A DNA stretch of 64,000 bases from Scolanthus callimorphus (taxonomy: Eukaryota > Cnidaria > Anthozoa > Actiniaria > Edwardsiidae). Where the stretch lies: positions 10,286,953 to 10,350,952 of the forward strand of contig CM066913.1 of NCBI GenBank assembly GCA_033964015.1, read 5' to 3'. Both the position numbers and the translations under genes were made by a program. The first letter of the stretch is position 1. The number at the start of each line of letters is the position of its first letter. The notes beneath the pieces are model-generated. The model was not told the DNA's origin and did no database searches. It saw only the letters and a program-made list of their open reading frames with translations. Positions 50,450-61,991 of the stretch are shown in pieces.

Positions 50450-52878
50450 CAGTCGAAGCTCTCTCTGCGACCGATCTCGTAAGCGACCAGCTCCCATAAC
50501 GAGCATTTTCTGGAAACCCCGTTTGAAATGTCACGTAAACTCTGTTATTTCAAGCTCTCGTAAGCGACCGCCTTTAGTCCGTGGGCCAGGAGTCGAAACC
50601 CTCCCCCCCTAGGGGAATTTTGCTAACACATATCATTCGAAAGCTTAGCCCGAGGGTAGTCTAAAACCGGTTGTTTGCACTTTTGAAGTGGAAGCGTTTA
50701 GGAGTTACGGCGCATTTTACATTTGAGCTTCAAAACCACAGGGTACCCACGTCGTAATGTTGCGAAAACACAAATAAAATGCTTGCATTCGATTCAAACA
50801 CAAATATATTGTGCCGTCTGTCACGACATAGCCTTCAAGCCATGTTTACGTTGAAAAAGTGTGTTCGAAGGCATTGAAATAGGTGCATTTGGCAATATTG
50901 CATTCCACAGGATACCCGCGTCGCACGGTTTTAAGAAAATAAATACGAACTTTATAGCCTGAGTATCAGGCGGAATTTTATTTGTCCGTGAGAAAATGAA
51001 TGAACTATATACAACATTGTTTATAACAACTACAAATGGCTAACTCAATCAACATTTTCTCGTAGAAATGTCGGAAAGCTGGAAAGGAGAACCATGTCTA
51101 GTGCGCTTCTCGCTTGTCAGCAAACATGGAATTCGTGGTTGCTGTAAATGAAAAATAATTTTTACATTATGCGAAAACACTACTTGTGCTGCACTGTTGT
51201 TACTCAATGTGCAAAATCTCACAAGATACCCAGATATATGGATCGTAGCCCTCGCGTTTCCAACTAATGCACTTTTGGAGAGCATGGTAGCCATCAGCCA
51301 TCCGAGGGAACTCGTAATCCGCAGTGCTTTGGACTTTTCGAAGCGAATCTCACTTCACTCTGTATATAAGGGACCAGCAAAACTTATCGAAGACTCGGAT
51401 GATATCTGAACACGCTAAGCAATCCAAAAGAAAAGTTTCATCACTCCTAGCAAGAATTTCGCGTAGCAAGAATTTCCCGTCAGCAAAGCACACCATATCC
51501 GAACGTAGCGCAACTTTTGACTTATTGTGGTACATATGAGCTGCATTGTTTTAAAAAACAGAGGCACGCAAGTGCGTATTGGTAAGCAGCTAGCTATTAC
51601 TTTCCTGTCACAATCTTAAAGTCGCAATACTGATAGAAATCCAGCACATTCGAGAGCATGAGAACACTCGGCAGAACTTTTAGTATTCTTTTCCGTACTA
51701 CGGCATAGAAGTAAACATCAAATCACAGTAGTCAAATCACAGGGGGGAGTTATTAATTCTTCGGAGTAAGCGATCACCGCTACCAACGTATTCAAGCTAT
51801 CCGCGTGCATAATGCTCAAATCCAGATCTGGCGATTACAAGCGGGCTAAGACGACAAAATGGTTCCGGGGAAGCAACCAAGTCTTGCGTGGAAAGTCTTA
51901 CGTGGAAAGTGCGGCGAGCCCAGAGCCCGAAAATGCTCCGATACATCTAATAACAAGAACAAACATGGATGGCATGATATGCCTCGTGGCGCAAATATGC
52001 GTTTGCTACTGCTAAGACTCTTTTTATGTATATCTAGGACAGGGAACGCGTGATAATCATGTAGGGCCAAAGACTTTCCTGCTGTTTTGACAGATATGAG
52101 ACGTGGGTACCCTGTGCTTTATATTCAATGAAAAACCTACTTTTGAAGACTTTTGAATGCTTTTATTAAGACCTTTCCTAGCAAAATAGTGCATTTCGGC
52201 TGTTATTATGCAAAATATGTGATATACAGTGTTTTTGATGTAATACAGGTATTTTATTCGTATATTTCGCAACATCACGACGTGGGTACCCTGTGGTTTT
52301 GAAGCTCAAATGTAAAATGCGCCGTAACTCCTAAACGCTTCCACTTCAAAAGTGCAAACAACCGGTTTTAGACTACCCTAGGGCTAAGCTTTCGAATGAT
52401 ATGTGTTAGCAAAATTCCCCTAGGGGGGGGAGGGTTTCGACTCCTGGCCCACGGACTACTTATCGATGCGACCAGCTCCGTTAGCGACCACAATTTCAAA
52501 TCACCAACAGAGATTTTCTATTGTTTGTAAGCTCTCGTAAGCGACCATAGTACTTTTTGTCTCTAAAACATCAGTCATCACCTCATAAATATCTAAACTG
52601 ATACAAGCTGCACCGGTGAAATGCTATTTTCTATGTACATATTTGCGGTTATCTATTCTTAATTAAAGTCGGGAAATAAATCAAACTATTTTAAGCATTA
52701 GTATCACATGGTTTTTTTCTAGATTTATTGTACTAAGCTCTCGTAAGCGACCCACGCCTATTGTTAAGTAGGAAGCCGCTTGGTGATCGCTTACGAGAGC
52801 CGTTGTTGTAAGCGACCAGCTCCGTTAACGACCGCAATTTTCAGTTCCCGAGGTGGTCGCTTACGAGAGCTTCGACTG
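50450..52878. mobile_element. 2.4-kb pogo/Tigger-like non-autonomous element
   Basis: CAGTCGAAGCTCTC begins at 50450 and its inverse ends at 52878, with TA on both sides (50448-50449, 52879-52880). CAGT-type ends and a TA target fit the pogo/Tigger branch of Tc1/mariner. A near-identical inverted block of about 190 bp lies further in (50575-50766 and 52267-52460). CTCTCGTAAGCGACC words recur near both ends. The 1.5-kb middle has short frames on both strands but no DDE transposase or helix-turn-helix I recognise. Confidence 0.8.
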
Positions 52879-52925
52879 TAAATTGTTTGAGCCACGCCAT
52901 GACCCGCCAGAAGTTGCTGGAATAA

Positions 52926-53110
52926 TAGCCTGGTCGTAGGCGTTGGAAAGTAGTTTTAGGTCGAGAAACGCGAGTTCTTTCCGCCCTTCCTTCCCGCCCC
53001 CCTCCCCCCCGATTTGTCACATTTTGTCACAAATCCAAGATGGCGGCCAAGCGATAGCAAACTCGCGTTTCTCGACCTAAAACTACTCTCCAACGCCTGC
53101 GACCAGGCTA
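52926..53110. mobile_element. 185-bp MITE with 9-bp TSD
   Basis: Arms of about 50 bp (TAGCCTGGTCG.AGGCGTTGG onward) are inverted, and exact CTGGAATAA flanks them at 52917-52925 and 53111-53119. The ends resemble the 61-bp element at 19.9 kb (TAcCCTG versus TAgCCTG), which also has a 9-bp duplication. Confidence 0.9.
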
Positions 53111-53179
53111 CTGGAATAACTTCTTAGAAAATTTCTTGTGATCCCCCCTTTTAGGGCTTCAGGTTTTGAGAGATCCCCC

Positions 53180-54070
53180 CAATTCAATTCATTTATTTCA
53201 CTACCACCGTATACATTAGCGTACATGGGTTTTAGGTCAGCAAAATATATATACTGAAATATATACAAAATATTGTTGTTAATAATAAAATGAACCTGTT
53301 ATTTTTCACGCAATTTGAAACATTTGAATTTGAAAACGTACTCGCTCACTTCTTTTGTATTTTTCCTGGCGGATTAATAAGGCCCAGTGAAAGAGTACGT
53401 CTTCGTTATTTCTGTTTTTTTTTTTTTTATCAGATTCTTTATTTCCATACCATCAAGCACTTCTTTACTTAGTCTATCATAAAGCTTGCACCTTACTAAA
53501 AAATGACGTTCGTCCTCTGTTTCTTTTATAAATCACATTTAGTACAAATACGTTACTCGGGCTTTTTGTATGGTCTTTCGTACCGCACGGTCTCAATTTC
53601 TAATCTATGTGCACTAATCCTCAGGCGCGTGAGGGCAATTCTGTGCTTGATGGTATGGACGTTATGTAGATAAGGTTCTAGTGTGTAAGTGAGTTTGAAG
53701 GTTCGATAGGTACGGAGTTTGTTTTTATGTCCACTTCTTTTGTCGTCATCCGACACTTCACTTAGCCAATTTTGAAATTCTATGTCCTGAAGCCTTTGCT
53801 TGAGCAGGGCTTTCGCGTGTTGCAGATTGATTCGCTGTGTCTCGGTCATGTTTATCCAAAGCTCACCGAGACCCAGCGTATAAATCATGTCTTTTTTTTT
53901 CACTAGCCAGTCTGTTTTATTATTTAGTTCTAGGCAGTCGAGAAACACGTGATGCGACATGAAGCCACCTCTGAGCTCTTTGAGTTTGGTTAGAAAATTA
54001 AACGCGCCCTGTATTTGGCATCGACTGATAGAGGGTATCTTCCGAGTTCGGCCCTACATGCATTATTTGT
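53180..54070 (-). mobile_element. LINE 3' end, multiply broken (minus strand)
   Basis: Reading minus from about 54070: ACRAELGRYPLSVDAKYRA, a stop and frameshift near 53995, then a 135-codon frame (53960-53553) that includes TRLRISAHRLEIETVRY, the usual lead into the Cys-rich tail. A TAA then breaks it before ICTKCDL, and a further frameshift separates that from DERHFLVRC, completing a CCHC pattern. The element ends near 53180 in a GAATTGAATT tail. Three breaks make it a dead copy. Its 3' end lies about 70 bp from the 52.9-kb MITE. Confidence 0.88.
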
Positions 54071-56268
54071 TGCTTTCTTGCCTACTCCAAGTGCTCTACT
54101 ACTCCAAGTTTCTTGCCTACTTTCTTGCCTACCCCAAAACGAAGTGATCCCCCCAAAATCCACACAAATGTATTTACGTCATTGACTCCCGTGCTCTTTA
54201 GCGTCGCGTTGTTCACTTGACGCCTTCCAGCAAGTACAAAATGAGGGTTAATTTTCGCCTGCTTTTTCAATAATTGTAATTTACCTCTTGACGGTGTTGT
54301 AATTAGTCCCTTGCTCACCGGCCTGTGTAATTTCCCTCTAGTCAACATGGAATTACTCTGTTAACGTTAACCGCCTGTCAATAAATTATTTGCTGGTCGG
54401 CTCTCCTCACACCTTAGTTGTCTTGTTGTTTAGTTATTAAATGTTTTCTATTCGGCTGAAAGAATAGAAATTCTCAGTACTTATCCATGTGTAGACGCCT
54501 GCGGTGCATTGTGGGAAGTATCATTTTCGCGTAAACAGTACCGTTCCTCCCTCTCCTGATCAAGGTTATTTCTCGAATACGTACACGTACCTATACATTT
54601 ACTGTAGCAAGGTTTCCGAAGTTTGGCCTCCACTATTTTCACTTTGGGTCCCCCCTTTCTGGAGATCCAGGATCTGCCTCTAGTTGCTGTTGATGTAGGG
54701 ACAAATAGCCTTACACGTTTCAAGGCCCCCATTTTTTCTACGGCCCTGTGTTGTTATCTAGCGACTGACCCCGCCACCTGTCACTGAGCTCAAACAGTTG
54801 TTGATAAGGAGGTCGACTCGAATTAAGATTCTTTGACCAAAGGCTGGCGATTTGGTAAACTCAGGCGTTTTTTAGTGTAATTATGTACAAACGAAGAGGA
54901 AGTTAAAAAAATTTTAATAGGCCATTTAGCAATTTAGGTTTTATTGGTAAGCTAACGACTGGCACCGTCATTTTGACTAACGTAGAAAAATGCATCCAAT
55001 TCTAGATTCGTTTTTACGCGACACTGAACCCAAATTTTAGAATAATAAAATTGAAATGGAATTGAATTGAACGGCTATGCGAATCAGCGTTGTCAGACGC
55101 TTGGAATCAACTCAAAATTCAAAAACACGAACTAATTCTGGCAGCGGTCTCCCACGCGGCGCCAGCGCCTAGAGAGCGAAGCACCATACTTAAAAATAGT
55201 ATACATCGAGTTTGAGAACGGCAATTTGCAACGCGGAAAACGTTTCTGTCATTGCTAAAACCCAAATAGCAATAGGCTTTTCCGCTCGTTCAGGAACCCA
55301 TTCTGCGAAACCAAAAATGTCAAAAGCAACATCGGACAAGAACAAAAATAATAATATGGACAACGTCCTGGCAATAGACAAATACAATTATGCACAAACG
55401 AGGAGGAAGTTTGAAAATGTCAGTGGGCCATTTAGGTTAACGACTGAGCCCGGCTCTCTGAGCTCGAACGGCATGGCACCAAGCCTTATTTGGAAAAAAC
55501 GGCGGGAGTCGTTGCTACGCGTGAGTGAACGGTATAAGGGAATCGTTGAAACAGAATAACAAACCCGTGGTGATGATTTTAGCTAAAGTGTAAAGTTACT
55601 AACACGACAATCAGGTTTCTCGATCTTGGAGGATCTCATCGAAGACTTTTGCACCGGTTTTGCCGTTATTTTTAACTACCATTCATTATCATTATGATAG
55701 TAAAACTGCACTGAAAATGCTTTTTAGGGACAATTTAAAACGATTTGTCAGCACTCCGTTTCTTATATACCCCAGGCCCGGCAATCTCTTGCAAATGATC
55801 TCTCATGACCAGAAATAGCAATAATGTCTTGCAAGGTCATACGTGATCTAATCTCTTGACCACTTACTCTTACAAAGTATTGTTTGTACACAATTGTTAC
55901 TCCAAAAATATCCCAACTAATAAAATATGTCCACAATAGTCACGTGCCAGACGTGCTTGGGCGCTTTGATTTACTTCTTTGTGAAGCCCACCTCCCGACT
56001 CTTGTGTGCATTATGTGCCAAACTTGATAACAAAGCTCGACAGTGCTATAGAGAGCAAAATCTGTTGATCGAGTCGCATGCTCAGTGATTTTGGCGCCAA
56101 ACCGTACACAAGAGCTGACGCCTATCAATATCTGCTGATTTGTATTTTTGGACTTTTGGCATTGTCTAAGAGCAAAGGCAAAACATCCAAGGTCAGAAAA
56201 ACCAATGTTTTGGCTAAAAAGTCGGTGACATTTATTTCTTTGTTTCTTGAACACATTGTTTTGTTTAA
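54071..56268. other. Gene-free stretch with a diverged direct repeat
   Basis: TTATGTACAAACGAAGAGGA near 54882 recurs as TTATGCACAAACGAGGAGGA near 55387, followed in both by a GGCCATTTAG word and TAACGACTG. The 115-codon frame at 55212-55559 covers the second copy; it is lysine- and asparagine-rich in the middle and matches no family I know. Confidence 0.45.
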
Positions 56269-56272
56269 TTAA

Positions 56273-56940
56273 GGTGACTCGCTCGAAATGGTTTGTGCGC
56301 TCATCTGTGTCCAGAGCTGGATTACTAGGTTATACATATCGGGCTATAATTTTGGCGTTTTTTTGCCGATTTCAGTAATTGTTTTTGTAAATCAAGCACA
56401 AATGACCCTAGATTTGCTGCGAATTCTCCGATCTTTGCAATCTTTTTCATCTAAGTAATTCTTAAATACAAAGAAGACCCCATAGTTTTTAATGCCCTCT
56501 CATGAAAGAATCTTGCAGATATTTTCGGCTTAAATCTTGGCGATGCTCATTAGAAGACTTGAACTTTCATCTGGCCAAGTTTCAGAAAATTCGTAGGTCA
56601 GAAATGTATTAGCGAGGTCGATGTCGAAGACGCACCACGAATGAAGCCTTTCACTAAGGCATGAATGTAAAATTTTCCTGCGCACTAATAAAAGCATTTC
56701 AACCTATCAATTTTTGGGACAAGTTACCTAGATGCATGTCAAACTATATGTTAAGAGCAATTGCTTTAAATCCAAAAAAATCCAAAAACTATGGGGCCGT
56801 CTTTGTATTTAAGAATTGTGACTTAGATGAAAAAGATTGCAAAGATCGGAAAATTCGCAGCTAATCTAGGGTCATTTGTGCTTGATTTACAAAAAGAATG
56901 ACTGGAATTGGCAAAAAACGCCAATTTCGAGCGAGTCACC
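56273..56940. mobile_element. 668-bp TTAA-flanked foldback element
   Basis: GGTGACTCGCTCGAAAT is exactly inverted at the right end, with TTAA at 56269-56272 and 56941-56944. The arms extend for about 200 bp: TTTACAAAAA.CAAT, AATCTAGGGTCATTTGTGCT and GACCCCATAGTTTTT all have inverse partners. No transposase. Confidence 0.85.
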
Positions 56941-57110
56941 TTAAGGAAGCTTACTTCAGCATATTATGTAGGCGCACCTTCAAGTTTTCATCTCCCATAT
57001 ATATCTAAACAGCTGTTGTTGTTTTTTGTTATTCCACATATGTACACATAGACTACATGGCCGTAGCAGGCTGAAACGTTTTGGATGTCGCCAAAATTTG
57101 TTCATTTTAA

Positions 57111-57333
57111 AGTGCCTCTGTCAGCCTCCATTTTGTCAGCCTAGCAACATACCGAGACAGAGAAAGCATCCATTTCCATCGGCTGATTTAGGGGATGTTG
57201 TGCAATATTTTCGATTGAATTCGATAAATGAATAATAAAACTCTGTTTTTAGAAGACTATTTCAAGATTTCTACACGTAATTCGTCTGATATCGACTGAA
57301 AACAATAACAGAGGAGTGGCTGACTAGGACTCT
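57111..57333. mobile_element. Second copy of the 226-bp TTAA MITE
   Basis: Clearly homologous to 49021-49246 (AGAAAGCATCCATTTCCATC, TTTCTACACGTAATTCGTC) but diverged, with its ends decayed to AGTGCCTCTGTCAGCC. TTAA is still present at 57107-57110 and 57334-57337. Confidence 0.85.
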
Positions 57334-57337
57334 TTAA

Positions 57338-59612
57338 GATGGCATTAACAAGGATGAGACCGAAACTCTGGGGACGATAACCCGATTCCCTCATTCCATC
57401 GTCCCTCGTTCCCTAGTCCCTGTTAAGTTTGTCTTTCTTTAATCGGAGTTTTACCAAAATTCCGTGAAATTCTGGTCACCCTAAAGTACAGACTTGCTCC
57501 ATTTATGTAATAAAGGTCGAACTGAAGCCATGTGTCTGCGAGTTTCCAAATAACATGCTGTCAGCCCTAATTATGTAATGTCTTACCATGATTCACAAGG
57601 TCTTCGAGATTGAACACCTGAGTCTAGGATTGTCTAAGCTAGGGCTGTTTTTATTTATTATTTGCATTCCTAAGCAAAAATACATTATACATTATTTACA
57701 ATCTATAGAAAATTGTAAAACGTCGTTCAGTCTATATATTTTACGTGTTTAGGAAATGGTTATCCACTAAAGCAAATTTCTCCGGCATGGGAAGTGATCA
57801 AAAATGAGTAATGCCTTTGTGATGGGCACGATCTGCACAGACGGCGGGCCTTTTCCCCCTCTTTTATTTTTATTTTTTATTTCAACATATTAGTGCATTA
57901 ATCCTGCCTGTGTTATTGCTCTTTTCCCGTCTGGTGCCAATGCATGTATATATAATGGATAATTATTCTACAACGGCTTACTAAAAATAGACAATCCAAT
58001 CGCTTAGGCCTGGATGATAAGGGCGATCGGAACCGCTCAAATGCCGCCATGCCTCAGGGAAAAGCCTATCGAACCGACATATCTTCACGGGGAGATTCTT
58101 TCTTCGCAGTCATACCCCTATTGCCTTTAAGAAAAAAAACAGTGCCCCCGGTTTTTTGGGTCTCTTCGTGGCGTTCCAAAGCCTGCAGCACAGATTGTTT
58201 CTGATTAAGTGTTCCAACTGATTGTGTTCCAAAAATAAACCTTCCAGCCACGTGCTCAGAGGCCCATGTGACCACCTGTCTAATTGCCAAATGTGAATTT
58301 GCTGTCGTTGATTAAACCGACTCAATTGAGCCGCTACCTGTAGGGGCAATACGAAGTCAAGAGCTTTATTTACTTCCCTTTCCACCAATCAGAAGTCCGC
58401 GACATCAAGCATAAAGTGATCGGCGATTGTGCTTTGGCGTTATTTAGCCAGACGAGCAGGCAGAGATAACAGTCTCAGAATTTACAACCAGCTTCTAAAG
58501 CAAATGCACAAAGATCAGCTCACTCGAAGACAACTTATTATTTCCAGGATAAATCCAGCAACTGGAATGCAATCTTTGTTGTCTAGTATAACAGTAAGTA
58601 AGTAACTTCTAGTATTGTTATGTGTACTTAATAACTGTTTAGTTGTTGAAAGTCTGCCAGGATGCTGTAGAAGTTAAAAAAAGATTTATCGTGTCTCAAG
58701 TGAAAACGTAAGATACTTGATGTATCGTGCATTTGTAGCAGTGGTGGCTTGCTCCCGATTATTAGTTAAGATCGTTAATTTTACACTTCAAACTAATATA
58801 AACTAGTATAATTCAATGTGCGCAATTGCTTGAAGTGAGAACTTCAATTGGACATTACATTTACTGCTTCGTCAATAACGCGAAACGATCCACCGGACCT
58901 CAAAATAGTTTGGCGCCAAAATTATCGCCACGCTATCGAAAAGCTCTGTGCTAAAAATAGCATAGAACCGTGGCACTATGGCATTGCGCTAGCGCTGTTT
59001 TGGCTGCACCTCCCCCAGGCTCTAGCAGGTAACACCTACGCCGGCCGCCATGACGCACAAAAATTGTTTTTCCTTTCATATTTCCTGCCGAAGGTCATAA
59101 AACAGAGTGTTGCATGCGATGAGGAATAGGTCCGTTGGAGGGGAAACAATGGTGTAGTTCTAAATCAAGAAAAACGTTGCAAAATAGAAATAGAAATCTG
59201 CATCCAATAACACAGACGGTTTTTGTCATGCAAAGTTTTTGCTTGAGTGCATAAACACGTTTCACTAAAGTGGCTTCTTTCACATCCCTCGCTTGATTTC
59301 CTCGGCATAACGAACTTGTTAATTATACTTTGTCGGACATTGCTGGGTGTTATGCAGGCTAAATACGTTTAAGCTCGCTTCTCTAACCCAAACCAGTTGG
59401 TGCTCAAGTATCTTCTTTTTTGTTACCGATTGCCCTACAGTTCGGGCTACTAGTAAAATGGATCTGAGTCGGGCCAAAACATATTTACGGCCACTAAAAT
59501 CAACTATGAAATTGTTACATTGTTTAAATTTACACTACGGGGTTTCCCAATTATATTCTGCATCCTTTGATTTCCGAGGATTTTTCCATGTTTCCCAGAT
59601 GTTGTTCCTTGA
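57338..59612. other. No recognisable feature
   Basis: Non-coding as far as I can tell. Frames at 58066-58388 (minus) and 58848-59129 (plus) show no family motif; one CCAATCAG lies near 58384. Confidence 0.5.
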
Positions 59613-59617
59613 TGAAT

Positions 59618-59739
59618 CTGGGGTGTAGCCAGGGGGGGCACAGGGGGCTGCGGCCCCCCTTTCTCGGGAGGTTTTCCCATACATTTGCTGGAGGAAATTT
59701 CAAAATTTTCGGCCCATGTTTTCACTGGCTACGCCCCTG
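59618..59739. mobile_element. 122-bp MITE, CAGGGGCGTAGCC family, 5-bp TSD
   Basis: CTGGGGTGTAGCCAGG at the left and CTGGCTACGCCCCTG at the right are inverted. Direct TGAAT flanks it at 59613-59617 and 59740-59744. Same family as 13007-13166. Confidence 0.8.
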
Positions 59740-59813
59740 TGAATATTCGGAAATTTGGGTGTTTCGCTTTATGTTATATTTCTGAGCTATCGCCATCCCT
59801 GATATTTAGACAC

Positions 59814-60577
59814 AGCAAGTATAAAATGCAGACCAGAAAATGCAGACTAGAAAATGCAGACTAGAAAGTGCAGACTAGAAAGTGCAGCTGCTGGAAAATG
59901 CAAACAAGTGTAAATTACAGCTAGAAGAAACGATGAGTTCATGTGAGTAGCGAGATCGTCAAGATCGAGGGCCTGGACTGTCATAAGAAAGTGTAGCACG
60001 AATGAGTTTGAAAACGATCCCGAACTGCGAAGATTTGAGCAAAACACTACACGTTTTCTGAGGCGACTGAGTGAATGAACAGCATCAGGCTCTCCTATTA
60101 CTGAGAACCATTATTTTCTTACCATCTGACTTAGATCGATTTAGACCTGAAAACAAAGCTGGAACTTACCTGTTGATCTGAGCTAACTTGCGTGAATCAC
60201 AGGAATAGCGATCGCCGTGACAGAAACTAAAAAGCGGAATACTGAACTACCAACTATTTGCAAGCTTGGTTGCTACATTTACCGCCTGTAGTTTCTTTGA
60301 TATTTATAGTCAGACACTGAATGCCGCAATGGGAAATAATATTTGAGGGAATTTCCAATTCTGCTTTTTCATTCAATAACTTGAAACGAGCCTCCTCACC
60401 TCGAAAACCAACAACAACATCCAAAACTGTAGTGTTCTTTAATATAAATGCATGGACAAAAACTAACCTGTTCACAATTTTTACGAGGAGTGCATTTTCC
60501 AGCTGCACTTTCTAGTCTGCATTTTCCGGTCTGCATTTTCCGGTCTGCATTTTCTGGTCTGCATTTTATACTTGCCG
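59814..60577. mobile_element. 764-bp element with tandem-repeat ends and 11-bp TSD
   Basis: Exact direct repeats TATTTAGACAC lie at 59803-59813 and 60578-60588. Both ends run inward from GCAAGTATAAAATGCAGACC into about four tandem copies of a 15-bp word (GCAGACTAGAAAATG type), inverted on the other side. An 11-bp duplication and long repeat-rich ends fit Mutator-like elements. On the minus strand the interior shows splice-like sites: donor GGCG|GTAAAT at about 60283, donor CAG|GTAAGT at 60170, and a 24-nt micro-exon 60146-60123 framed by TTTTCAG and GTAAGA. An 84-codon minus frame (60508-60254) opens inside one repeat end, but I found no frame that stays open across all these sites. Confidence 0.75.
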
Positions 60578-60595
60578 TATTTAGACACGCTATCT

Positions 60596-60815
60596 ATTCT
60601 TCCGGTCGCTTTCCTATAACTGTTTCAGAACTGTTTAATCTTAATGTTTCGAATTATAATTTCAGAAACTCAGACTTTAAGATAGATAGATTTAACACTA
60701 TAAAACACGTTAAACATCTCTGAACTTTTACGGGCCCTTTCTATGGGCAGAGCTCAGTAACATCTAAGATCTATGCCCACAATAAGTACTTTCAAGAAGG
60801 CTATCAGAAAAGTGA
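60596..60815 (+). mobile_element. LINE 3' tail fragment, frameshifted
   Basis: LFNLNVSNYNFRNSDF and RFNTIKH in one frame, then LWAELSNI in a second and TFKKAIRKV in a third, follow the order of LINE C-terminal tails (LRN, GP.LW, FK..L). At least two frameshifts. It starts eight bases after the 11-bp duplication of the preceding element, which probably inserted into or beside it. Confidence 0.65.
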
Positions 60816-61380
60816 AAAGTGTTTTTTGTTTTGTTTTCCGGACTATCAACAGTATCAACGAAGTCTGATAGAAGTATTTCCATATGGAATACTCTCCCGC
60901 CATCGGCAGTTTATGCTGCCACTCCAGAGGCCTTTCAAATGCAGACCTGGCAGTAATTAGTCCACAGTAGTATTTTTTAATATCATTATTAACATCCTGT
61001 AGAGTTTCAATCGACTCGAGGATTAATATGATTGAATGAATGAATTGAGAAACTGACATTGTTTATAAACCAAAAGGCTTCGCCAGCGCGCGTTTTCGCT
61101 GCCGTACGCGACTGTTGATTGGCTTTAAGCCATTTCGGTATATTGGCAGCCGCGTAATTCAAGAATATCCATACTTTTTTCAAGTGTTTTTATTGAAGTT
61201 TAAATACCCGCTCGCAAGCGGATGATAATTTGGCTTGACCATCTACATCAACACCAATAGCGATTGTTTAATTTGAACATGAATCAGTCCCAAGTTGACT
61301 CTGCACGTACTGGCATGGTGATGGATAATAGCTAGATAAGGTTCTCTCCGTGCTGCATTTCTTGGGATGGGGATGTCTTC
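60816..61380. other. No recognisable feature
   Basis: The 101-codon minus frame at 60754-61059 overlaps the LINE tail antisense and is most likely accidental. Confidence 0.5.
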
Positions 61381-61740
61381 AATGCTTCTGCACCGCCTAA
61401 TATCTCAGAACTCTATACACTTACTAAAAATGTACATCAATATCAAACCAGATCGTCGTCTTCAGATAATTATTACATTAATTTCTCTAGGATAAACCAG
61501 CACAATAACTCTTTTTCTGTGATTGGAGCAAAAATTTGGAATAGCATCTCTCAAGACATCAAAAGCTCGCCAAAGCCTCTTTTCAAAAAAGAACTTCAAA
61601 GAATGCTGTTTAGTATCTTGGAAGAACAGGATAGTTATGCTGATATTTCTATATTATTATATAGACACGAGTGTTTTACTGGGAAATACGCCACTCGTAG
61701 ATCTCATACGAAGCTACATCCGGGTCCTCCGTGACATATT
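61381..61740 (+). mobile_element. LINE 3' end, truncated
   Basis: An open frame from about 61381 to 61731 reads PPNISELYTL, HQYQTRSSSSDNYYINFSR, NNSFSVIGAKIWNSIS and PLFKKELQRMLF, matching the C-terminal tail of a LINE family common in invertebrates. About 115 codons, no reverse-transcriptase core, ended by a stop. It is the least broken LINE relic here. Confidence 0.8.
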
Positions 61741-61852
61741 TTCCATATCCTCACTAGTGACGATATCGGTCAAAACAAAAGTGCTTGAAAATCAATTTGG
61801 AATATTTTTTTCTGGTTTGTCTATATAATAAAAAGTCTGTTAACTCAGGCTA

Positions 61853-61974
61853 GGTGGCTCGAAGATATGAGTTTTATTTTCTCGTGTCAAAAACAATATT
61901 TACTCATTCGCTGCGCTCATTCGTAAAATATTGTTCTTGCCACTCGAAAATAAAACTCATATCTTCGCGCCACC
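61853..61974. mobile_element. Hairpin MITE, 60-bp arms
   Basis: GAAGATATGAGTTTTATTTT and AACAATATTT.AC.CATTCG are inverted around CGCTGCGCTC. The right arm is the sequence matched by the relic at 10548-10626. Confidence 0.8.
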
Positions 61975-61991
61975 GTGTAATATCCTCTATT

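Noticed and set aside
60754..61059. 101-codon minus-strand frame
   Set aside because: Part of it is antisense to a LINE tail, and no motif is recognisable.
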